Shown piece after piece: positions 1-6,446 of a DNA stretch of 12,799 nucleotides. The stretch lies in NCBI GenBank assembly GCA_003242645.1, contig QGVC01000070.1, positions 1 to 12,799 of the forward strand, in the 5' to 3' direction. This DNA comes from Pseudomonadota bacterium (GTDB taxonomy: Bacteria > Pseudomonadota > Alphaproteobacteria > Rhizobiales > Hyphomicrobiaceae). The position numbers and the translations under genes were made by a program. The number at the start of each line of letters is the position of its first letter. Position 1 is the stretch's first letter. The notes under the pieces are model-generated. The model worked only from the letters and a program-made list of their open reading frames with translations. It searched no databases and had not been told where the DNA came from.

Positions 1-157
1 TGCAGCCGATGCATTTCGAAACATCGATCAGCTTGGCTATCTCGGTCTGGCGCTGAGCGGGCGGCGTCACTGTGGACGCCGACCGGCGGATCACGTCGTT
101 TTCCCCGAACTTCGGAGAAACCGGCTCAGTGGTCGGATTTGCAATCGGAGGATACAT
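1..157 (-). CDS. fdxH: Formate dehydrogenase-N beta (iron-sulfur) subunit, N-terminal fragment
   Basis: This is the start of the electron-transfer subunit (FdnH/FdoH/FdxH family), which carries electrons through 4Fe-4S clusters from the molybdenum-selenium alpha subunit to the membrane cytochrome b subunit. Only 52 codons lie in the window; the gene runs off the left edge. The visible protein has an unstructured-looking N-terminus, then KLIDVSKCIGC, the first cysteines of the first ferredoxin-type cluster motif, placed as in the family. The ATG at 157 is preceded by GGAGGT about 8 nt upstream. That ribosome site directly follows the TAG stop of the alpha subunit gene, so the two genes are almost certainly co-transcribed. 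The gamma subunit would be expected further left, outside the window. The identification rests on the short motif plus position after fdnG. Confidence 0.92.
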   Translation of the reverse strand, partial: MYPPIANPTTEPVSPKFGENDVIRRSASTVTPPAQRQTEIAKLIDVSKCIGC

Positions 158-170
158 GGCCTGGACCTCC

Positions 171-3100
171 CTATGCCACCGGCCCTGAGTAGGGCTCAAT
201 GTCGACCAGGAACGCCTTGAACTCTGGCGTCTGAGCGTTGGCGTCCCCCACGGGCGGCGTCAGTGTGTTCACCGGCGGCGCCTTCTTGGTTTCGCCGACG
301 AAACCATAGTGAAGCGGCAAGCCGACCGAATGAACGATCTTGCCGTCGATCGTGAGCGGTTTCAGCCGCTTCGTCACGACAGCCTTGCCGATCACCGAGC
401 CGCGGTTCGACCACACTTTGACCATGTCGCCGGGCTTGATGCCCTTCTCCTTCGCGAGCTCCTCCGACATTTCCACGAAGAACTCGGGTTGGACGACCGC
501 GTTCTTCCTCTGGTTCTTGGTCCAGAAGTGGAAGTGCTCCACGAGCCGGTAGGTGGTCGCGACGATCGGGAATTCTTTGGCGTCGCCAAAGACCTCCATA
601 TCGCCCTTGAACACCCGGGCCGCTGGGTTGCCCTTTATGTTCGGGAAGAGCACGTTCGCCACCGGGGACTCGAACGGCTCGTAATGGACCGGGAACGGAC
701 CATCGACCATCAAGCCCCGGACCCACAGGCGCGACACGCCTTCTGGGTTCATGATGAACGGCCCAGCACCACGCTCCGGCGGGTTAGTAGCCACGAAGTC
801 TGGCACGTCAGCACCCGTCCAGCGCTGACCATCCCAGTAGACGTACTTCTTGGCCTCGCTCCAGGGTTTGCCCTGCGGATCTGCCGATGCGCGGTTGTAG
901 AGGATGCGACGGTTGGCAGGCCAGCAGAAGCCCCAGCTGCCATACACGTTCATCCCGGACGGATCGCTGTTGTCCCGCCGTTGGGCATTGTTGCCCTTCG
1001 GACCATACACCCCGGTGTAGATCCAGCAGGCGCCATCCGTCGAACCGTCATCCCGCATCTCGCCGAAGCTGGCGAGTTGCTCGCCTGCTTTGCGGACGAC
1101 GTTGCCTTCGGCGTCCTTGAGGTCCACCAAGGCTTTGCCGTTGATCTCCTTGAGGAGTTCGTCAGCCGTCGGCGAGTACGGATCTGCGTAGTTCCAGCTC
1201 ACATTGAGGAACTGCTCAGCACCCGGACCGCCTTCTTCCTCGTAGAGCTTCCGCAGCCGCATGAAGAGCTCGGCAATGATGTCGATATCACGCCGGCCCT
1301 CACCCGGGATGTCAGCCGCCTTCCACTTCCAGATGATGTTGCGGCTGGAGTTGGTGAACGTCCCATCCTCCTCCGCGAAGCATCCGGCTGGCAGCATGAA
1401 GACCTCGGTCTGGATCTTCGACGGATCCACGTCATTGTAAATGCCGTGGTTCTCCCAGAACCGGGCCGTATCGGTCTCGATCGGATCGATGCTGACGAGG
1501 AACTTCAGCTTCGACAAGGCCGCGATGTTCTTGACCTTGTGCGAGACCGACATCATCGGGTTGAAGCCCTGGCAGATGAGGCCCGTGGTCTTACCCTGAT
1601 GCATCGCCTCGAAGATGCGCAGGGTGTCGTAGGCCACATCGAGCTTCGGGAACCAGTCATACCCGAAGTTGTTCTCCGGCGTTGCTTTGTCGCCGTAGAA
1701 CGTTTTCAGGAAGCTCACGAAGAATTTCGGATAGTTCTGCCAGTAGCTCGTCTGATTTGGCTGCAGCGGCGTGAACTTCCGCTTGGACAAATACGCCTCG
1801 AGCGTCGGCTCGTTCTCCATCGGCATCGCCAGATAGCCTGGGATCGACGCCGACAGCGTTCCGATATCCGTGAGCCCCTGCACGTTGGCATGGCCGCGCA
1901 ATGCGTTCACGCCACCGCCAGGCACGCCGATGTTGCCGCACAGCAGCTGGATGATCGCGGCCGTGCGGATGTTCTGAGAGCCGTGCGAGTGCTGCGTCCA
2001 GCCAAGGGCGTACATGATGGTCATCGACCGCTCGCCATTCGCAGTCGAAGCCACCCACTCGCAGACTTTCAGGAACTTGTCCTGGGGTGTACCGCAGATC
2101 CGCGAGACCACTTCGGGCGTGTACGGCGCGAAGTGCTTCTTCATCAGCTGGTACACGCAGCGCGGATGCTGCAGCGTCATATCGCGAACGGCATAGCCGT
2201 CCGGGCCAATCTCGTACTCCCAGGAGCTGCGATCATAAGAGCGCTTCTCCGGGTCGTATCCCGAGAACAGGCCTTCGTTGAAGGAGTAATCCTCCTTCAC
2301 GATGTAGGACGCGTTTGTGTAGTGAAGGACGTATTCTTTGTGAATCTTGTCGTTGGTGAGCAGGTAGTTCACCACGCCCGACAAGAACGCAATGTCGGTG
2401 CCGGCCCGGATTGGCGCATAGTGATCAGCCACGGCCGCCGACCGCGTGAACCGCGGATCGACCACCATCAGCTTGGCGCCACGTTCCGCCTTGGCCTCGG
2501 TAACCCACTTGAAACCGCAAGGATGAGCTTCCGCGGCGTTACCACCCATAATCCAGACGACGTCCGCGTTGCGGATGTCCGTCCAGCTGTTGGTCATTGC
2601 ACCGCGCCCGAATGTTGGAGCCAGACTGGCCACCGTCGGGGCGTGTCAAATGCGAGCTTGGTTTTCTAGCTGTACGATCCCCAGGCCGCGAACCAGCTTG
2701 TAAGTCAGCCAGCCTGTCTCATTGGAGGTCGCGCAACCCGAAAGGAACGCCATGGTCGGCCAGCGATTGACGGGAACACCGTCGCTATTCCTTTCGACGA
2801 AGTTCTTGTCGCGATCCTCCTTCATGAGCCGTGCGATGCGATCCATCGCAAAGTCCCAGGAGACGCGCTCGAACTTGTCCGAGCCCGGCTTGCGATACAT
2901 CGGGTACTTCACCCGAGTCTCCGCCTTGATGAAGTCGATCGCGGCAGAGCCCTTCGGGCAGAGCGTTCCGCGGTTGACGGGATTGTCGACGTCGCCCTCG
3001 ATATGGACGACCTCCATCTTCCCCGGCTCCGTCTTGCTGGGAGCAGAGTAGATGAGCATCCCGCAGCTCACGGAGCAGTAGGGGCACGTGCTGTGCGCCT

Positions 3101-3245
3101 CTTTCAAACTTGTAAGCTTGAAAGGTCGAACGTGCGCGGCAAGCTGCGCCTCGGCTTCACTGAAGCCAAAAGCAGATATGGCGGACCCAGCCACACCCGC
3201 TCCGGTGAGCTTCATGAAGTGTCGGCGCGACACCTCAAGGTTCAT
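171..3245 (-). CDS. fdnG: Formate dehydrogenase-N alpha subunit, selenocysteine-containing, Tat-exported
   Basis: Catalytic subunit of respiratory formate dehydrogenase, which oxidises formate to CO2 on the periplasmic face of the membrane using a bis-MGD molybdenum (or tungsten) cofactor. The product is 1024 residues if the TGA at 2646-2648 is read as Sec200; E. coli FdnG is 1015 residues with Sec196. Visible parts: Tat signal SRRHFMKL (residues 6-13); 4Fe-4S motif with C54, C57, C61 and C96; the NQARI-Sec-HAPTVASLAPTFGRG active-site segment with the conserved His after Sec; molybdopterin-binding segments such as MGGNAAEAHPCG and RGHANVQG; and a C-terminal dinucleotide-binding domain (VEHFHFW, GDMVKVWSNRG). 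Start chosen at the ATG at 3245, which begins the Tat signal and has GGGAGGT about 8 nt upstream. The downstream frame stays open for over 800 codons after the TGA, which argues against a true stop. The beta subunit gene follows after 13 nt. Confidence 0.97.
2617..2648 (-). promoter_or_regulatory. Selenocysteine UGA codon and bacterial SECIS hairpin
   Basis: The Sec codon TGA occupies 2648-2646. After an 11-nt spacer comes GGTGGCCAGTCTGGCTCC (2634-2617 on the minus strand). It can fold with the outer GG/CC pairs, a bulged U, then GCCA/TGGC around a small apical loop containing GU. This matches the known E. coli SECIS layout in fdhF and fdnG: 11-nt spacing, bulged U and apical GU recognised by elongation factor SelB. 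I read the pairing by eye and did not compute a fold energy. It implies that this organism has SelA, SelB and tRNA-Sec elsewhere. Confidence 0.93.
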
Positions 3246-3391
3246 GGGTCATTACCTCCCGTGCAGGCATTAACTGAGGTGAGGGTAGGATACGAATTAG
3301 AATAGGTCAACGGTGCGATTATAGATTGGCAAGAATTCAAAAAACGGTCGTAAGTCAATTGATTGTGAAGCTACGGATCCCGCGCTGAACA

Positions 3392-3409
3392 ATTTCGCAA
3401 GCGCGAAAT
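3392..3409. promoter_or_regulatory. 18-bp dyad, candidate operator
   Basis: ATTTCGC-AAGC-GCGAAAT is a perfect 7-bp inverted repeat with a 4-bp centre, lying in the divergent intergenic region. It is AT-rich at its ends and not followed by a T-run, so it looks more like a binding site for a dimeric regulator than a terminator. The regulator is unknown and no regulator gene is in the window. Chance occurrence cannot be excluded without comparing related genomes. Confidence 0.4.
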
Positions 3410-3453
3410 GTCAGTATTCGTCTCCGTTGGATTCGGCTTGACCAACCCGGAGG

Positions 3454-3473
3454 GTCTGCTAATCTTCGCAGAC
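3454..3473 (+). promoter_or_regulatory. Hairpin between a Shine-Dalgarno-like GGAGG and the TlpA-like start codon
   Basis: GTCTGC (3454-3459) pairs perfectly with GCAGAC (3468-3473) around an 8-nt loop. A Shine-Dalgarno-like GGAGG sits at 3449-3453, just 5' of the hairpin, and the ATG is at 3479, five bases after it. Unfolded, the GGAGG is 25 nt from the ATG, too far to be used. Folded, the effective spacing is about 5 nt. This could be a structure-bridged ribosome site. Alternatively the dyad is a DNA operator, or it overlaps the possible -10 at 3460-3465. Confidence 0.4.
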
Positions 3474-3478
3474 TTCCT

Positions 3479-4087
3479 ATGCAACACCAAGTAGCTCCCG
3501 CGTGTCGGGGCTCCAGCGGAACGCACAAGCGATGGCATGTCAGCCGCACCGGGCTGACGGTGTTGCTGATTCTAATCATTTGGACATCCTCACATATTTT
3601 GGCCGCGGCCAAGCCGGCGGGAGGCGATCGACTGTTTAACGGGCTCGCTGTCGAGCCGCGACCGCCGCTACCCCTCGTCGACTTCAACGGCTCCCGGATC
3701 GACCTCGGGCAGATCAGCGGGAAAGTCGTACTGGTTCACTTTTTCGCGACTTGGTGCGAGTCGTGCCGGCCGGAGCTGGAATCTCTTTCGAACCTCACAG
3801 CACGAAACGGCGACACCGTAGCTGTCCTGGCAGTCAGCGTCGCTGAGCCGCCGATACGCCTGCGAAGGTATTTCGAAAAGAACCCGGTCAATTTCCCCGT
3901 GGCCCTTGATGCCGATCGCGCCGCTACAAAGGCGTGGGGCGTCAATGTGTTGCCGACGACGTTCGTGCTCGACCCTAGCGGGGCCGTTCGCCTTCAGGTC
4001 GAGGGAGAGATCGATTGGTCACGGCCCGATGTGCTGGCCCGACTGGAAGAATTGAAAGAAGCACGTCCCAGCCAACCCACCCAATAA
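3479..4087 (+). CDS. TlpA-type thioredoxin-fold protein, membrane-anchored
   Basis: Predicted periplasmic thiol-disulfide oxidoreductase of the TlpA/ResA (AhpC/TSA-like) family, 202 residues. A basic N-terminus (RWHVSR) precedes one hydrophobic segment at about residues 25-44, which is either a signal anchor or an uncleaved signal. The thioredoxin domain follows from about residue 60: LVHFFATWCESC with redox pair C93 and C96, and VLPTTFVLDPSG with the cis-proline P159. Family members keep periplasmic cysteines reduced, for example for cytochrome c haem attachment or copper-site assembly. The specific partner here is not known. The ATG at 3479 is the only ATG/GTG/TTG in frame ahead of the hydrophobic segment, so this start is favoured despite the lack of a normally spaced ribosome site. 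The transglutaminase-like gene starts 15 nt downstream, so the two probably form one unit divergent from fdnG. Confidence 0.87.
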   Translation: MQHQVAPACRGSSGTHKRWHVSRTGLTVLLILIIWTSSHILAAAKPAGGDRLFNGLAVEPRPPLPLVDFNGSRIDLGQISGKVVLVHFFATWCESCRPELESLSNLTARNGDTVAVLAVSVAEPPIRLRRYFEKNPVNFPVALDADRAATKAWGVNVLPTTFVLDPSGAVRLQVEGEIDWSRPDVLARLEELKEARPSQPTQ

Positions 4088-4102
4088 CTCGGAGGAGGAC
4101 CC

Positions 4103-5206
4103 ATGGAGATCAATCGGCGAGACGTCTTGAAAGCAGGAGGAGCGATAGCCGCGGCGATGGCATGCCCTCGTTTGGCGGCCGCCCAGAGTTCCTTTGCCCC
4201 GAAAACGGGCACTTGGCGCACCTTTGAAACTGTCACGCGCCTCGAAATCAGCCAGCCCGCAGGCGTCGTGCAGGCGTGGGTCCCATTGCCGGCCTTCAGG
4301 AGTGATGACTGGTTCCGGCCAGGGGGCAGCGCCTGGAAGACGAACGCCAAGACCGCGGAGATCAAGCGCGACCCGAAGTACGGCGCCGAATTCCTACACG
4401 TCGTCTGGAACGAGGGTGAGAAGGCTCCCGTGGTTGAAGTGACGAGCCGGTTCTCGACGCAGGACCGCGCGGTCGACCTGAGCAAGCCCGGCAACGGGCC
4501 CGCTCTTTCGGAGGACGAGCGTAAACTTTTCACGTCACCGACGAAGCTCATTCCGACGGACGGCATCGTAAAGGAAACGTCCGACAAGATCACCGCCGGA
4601 GCGACGAGCGACATCGAGAAGGCCCGCCGGATCTACGAGTGGATCATCGAGAACACCTACCGTGATCCCAAGACCCGGGGTTGCGGCACGGGCGACGTCG
4701 CCGCGATGCTCAAGAGCGGCAATCTCGGCGGCAAGTGCGCCGATCTGAACGCGCTTTTCGTGGGCCTCGCGCGTGCAGCAGGGCTTCCGGCCCGCGACAT
4801 TTACGGGCTCCGCGTTGCGCCATCGAAATTCGGCTACAAGAGCTTGGGTGCGGGCTCCGAGGTCGTGACGAAGGCGCAGCATTGCCGCGCCGAGGTTTAC
4901 CTGACAGGGTTCGGCTGGGTGCCGGTCGACCCCGCCGATGTCCGCAAGGTGATCCTCGAGGAGCCGCCTGGCAATCTGCCCATCTCGGACGACAAGGTGG
5001 CCGCCGCGCGCAAGGCTCTGTTCGGCTCGTGGGAGGGCAACTGGCTCGCCTACAACGTCGCGCACGACCTCGACCTGCCGGGCGCCAAAGGACCAACTTT
5101 GGAATTCCTGATGTATCCGCAGGCCGAGACGGCGGAGGGCAGGCTCGACTGCCTCGACCCCGATACGTTCACCTACAAGATCACTGCAAGGGAAGTCACG
5201 GCCTGA
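4103..5206 (+). CDS. Tat-exported transglutaminase-like (papain-fold) protein
   Basis: 367-residue protein with a twin-arginine signal (NRRDVLKAGGAIAAAMA, residues 4-20) and an AAA-Q cleavage region near residues 25-28, so probably a folded periplasmic protein. Residues from about 165 on form a transglutaminase-core domain. GGKCADLNALF supplies the nucleophile C212, QHCRAEVYL supplies H260, and WVPVDPADV supplies D277, giving the complete Cys-His-Asp triad. The N-terminal 140 residues look like a beta-rich domain (WVPLPAF, FLHVVW) often seen ahead of this core. Bacterial members are usually proteases, peptidases or amide-modifying enzymes; the substrate is unknown. The ATG has an excellent GGAGGAGG ribosome site 4 nt upstream and lies 15 nt after the TlpA-like stop. 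The gene ends just before an intrinsic terminator. A role in maturing or protecting periplasmic respiratory enzymes is only a guess from context. Confidence 0.88.
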   Translation: MEINRRDVLKAGGAIAAAMACPRLAAAQSSFAPKTGTWRTFETVTRLEISQPAGVVQAWVPLPAFRSDDWFRPGGSAWKTNAKTAEIKRDPKYGAEFLHVVWNEGEKAPVVEVTSRFSTQDRAVDLSKPGNGPALSEDERKLFTSPTKLIPTDGIVKETSDKITAGATSDIEKARRIYEWIIENTYRDPKTRGCGTGDVAAMLKSGNLGGKCADLNALFVGLARAAGLPARDIYGLRVAPSKFGYKSLGAGSEVVTKAQHCRAEVYLTGFGWVPVDPADVRKVILEEPPGNLPISDDKVAAARKALFGSWEGNWLAYNVAHDLDLPGAKGPTLEFLMYPQAETAEGRLDCLDPDTFTYKITAREVTA

Positions 5207-5219
5207 CGGCTGCGCTCGG

Positions 5220-5252
5220 GCCAGGCGCGGATCAGCTGCGCCTGGCTTTTTT
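5220..5252 (+). terminator. Intrinsic terminator
   Basis: GCCAGGCGC (5220-5228) and GCGCCTGGC (5238-5246) form a perfect 9-bp GC-rich stem with a 9-nt loop, followed at once by six T residues (5247-5252). It lies 14 nt after the transglutaminase-like stop codon and only 15 nt before the next gene's GTG, almost touching that gene's ribosome site. No clear promoter is visible between it and the next start, so it may act as a partial terminator or attenuator rather than a full stop. Confidence 0.88.
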
Positions 5253-5267
5253 CGAAGGGACTCCGCT

Positions 5268-6446
5268 GTGGCTCAGATCTACCTCGACTATAACGCGACG
5301 ACGCCTGTCGATCCTGAGGTGCTCGAGGCGATGTTGCCGTTCCTGCAGGGCGAGTTCGGCAACCCGTCATCGAGCTACCCGCTGGGCAAACGGGCGCGCG
5401 AAGCCATTGAGAAAGCACGGGCAAGCGTTGCGACCCTCATCGAGGCTGCGCCCGAGGAAATCGTCTTCACCGGCGGGGCCACGGAAGCGAGCAATCTCGC
5501 AATTCGCGGCGCCGTCGCTTTAGGCAACGGCCGGTCCAATATCGTCACATCTAACATCGAGCATCCGGCAACGGCCGCGTGCTGCGACTTGCTTGAGCGT
5601 TCAGGTTGCGCGATCAGGCGTGTTCCAGCGCAAACCAACGGCATCGTGTCTCCGGACGATATCGCGGCCGCAATCGACGAGCAGACCGCCATCGTCACGA
5701 TCATTCATGCGCAAAATGAAATCGGAACAATTCAGCCGGTATCGCAAATTGCTCGCGAAGCAAAACGGCGTGGCGCACTGGTGCATACGGATGCCGCGCA
5801 ATCCGTGGGCAAGATTCCGGTCAGCGTCAAGGAGCTGGGCGTAGATCTGCTGACCATTGCGGGGCACAAGCTATATGCTCCGAAAGGGGTTGGTGCGCTT
5901 TATGTCCGCAATGGCGTTAAGTTGCCACCGCTTGTCGTAGGCGCGGGGCAGGAGCGCGGCATTCGGCCCGGCACTGAAAATGTCGCATTCATCGTCGGAT
6001 TGGGCGCAGCGTGCGCAATCGCCTCCCGCCGTCTCGACGAGACGCGGAAGCGAATGGCTGAGCTGTCGGCTGAGCTGCTCTCGCTTCTCAAGAGTGAGGT
6101 GCCCGGGCTGGACCTCGCTGGCGATCCGGTCGATCGCCTTCCCAACACGCTGAATGTTCTTTTCCCGAACGCGTCCGGCAACCGGATTCTCGAAGCTTGC
6201 CCCGAGGTGATGGCCTCGACAGGCTCGGCCTGTCACGCCGGCAGTGAGGAGCCCTCCGCCATTCTGACTGGGATCGGCATTTCTCCCGAAAAGGCGCTCG
6301 GCGCGATTCGCCTGTCGGTTGGGCGATCGACGACTCGGGAAGACATCCAAATTGCCGGAAAAGCGCTGGCAGCTGCTTGGCGGCGGGTTGCGACCGAAAC
6401 AATCGAAATTTCTGAAGTTGGTTCTTTGATGGGGGTTAACCAATGA
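5268..6446 (+). CDS. NifS/IscS-type cysteine desulfurase (selenocysteine lyase-like)
   Basis: PLP-dependent class V aminotransferase-fold enzyme, 392 residues, that removes sulfur (or selenium) from cysteine (or selenocysteine) as an enzyme-bound persulfide or perselenide. Visible family marks: N-terminal YLDYNATTP; H99 in NIEHPA stacking on PLP; D175 and Q178 in HTDAAQSVGK; the PLP lysine K201 in IAGHKLYAPKGVGA; RPGTENV; and the catalytic cysteine C322 in STGSACHAGSEEPS. That active-site loop differs from the SSGSACTSGS typical of NifS/IscS. The start is GTG at 5268 with a GAAGGGA ribosome site right after the upstream terminator. Its stop overlaps the next start by 4 nt (ATGA at 6443-6446), indicating translational coupling. 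With selD two genes downstream, a role as selenium donor to SelD is likely but inferred. A general cysteine desulfurase is the alternative; no iscU or suf genes are in view. Confidence 0.9.
   Translation: MAQIYLDYNATTPVDPEVLEAMLPFLQGEFGNPSSSYPLGKRAREAIEKARASVATLIEAAPEEIVFTGGATEASNLAIRGAVALGNGRSNIVTSNIEHPATAACCDLLERSGCAIRRVPAQTNGIVSPDDIAAAIDEQTAIVTIIHAQNEIGTIQPVSQIAREAKRRGALVHTDAAQSVGKIPVSVKELGVDLLTIAGHKLYAPKGVGALYVRNGVKLPPLVVGAGQERGIRPGTENVAFIVGLGAACAIASRRLDETRKRMAELSAELLSLLKSEVPGLDLAGDPVDRLPNTLNVLFPNASGNRILEACPEVMASTGSACHAGSEEPSAILTGIGISPEKALGAIRLSVGRSTTREDIQIAGKALAAAWRRVATETIEISEVGSLMGVNQ

Larger units (their letters stand above)
3246..3478. promoter_or_regulatory. Divergent intergenic regulatory region between fdnG and the TlpA-like gene
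   Basis: This 233-base gene-free stretch must hold the promoters for both transcription directions. Toward fdnG (minus strand) there is a perfect TATAAT at 3323-3318 but no good -35 at 16-18 nt. There is also TTGACC (3310-3305) with a 17-nt spacer to TACCCT (3287-3282). Toward the TlpA-like gene (plus strand), TTGACC at 3438-3443 is followed after 16 nt by TAATCT (3460-3465). None of these is a full consensus pair, so the true start sites are unknown; the good -10 with a poor -35 would fit an activator-dependent promoter. No clear FNR box (TTGAT-N4-ATCAA) was seen. The part nearest fdnG carries its ribosome site (GGGAGGT, 3260-3254 on the minus strand). Confidence 0.5.

Noticed and set aside
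309..2669. A very long open frame on the plus strand opposite the formate dehydrogenase gene (786 codons).
   Set aside because: It is antisense to a well-supported fdnG, its translation shows no family motifs, and such mirror frames are common opposite high-G+C coding sequence.
2646..3245. A separate 199-residue protein ending at the TGA at 2646-2648, implying a truncated or pseudogenised fdnG.
   Set aside because: The TGA is at the conserved Sec site with a SECIS hairpin after it, the downstream frame is intact and selD is nearby, so it is one selenoprotein gene.
3353..3364. Possible FNR/FixK box near TCAATTGATTGTGA in the divergent region.
   Set aside because: It does not fit TTGAT-N4-ATCAA in either half; only a short CAATTG palindrome is present.
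3355..3687. A 110-codon minus-strand frame across the divergent promoter region and the start of the TlpA-like gene.
   Set aside because: No ribosome site or family motif; it lies antisense to a real gene and over regulatory sequence.
4681..5523. A 280-codon plus-strand frame spanning the end of the transglutaminase-like gene, the terminator and the start of the desulfurase gene.
   Set aside because: It is out of frame with two well-supported genes, crosses a strong intrinsic terminator, and is arginine-rich without recognisable motifs.
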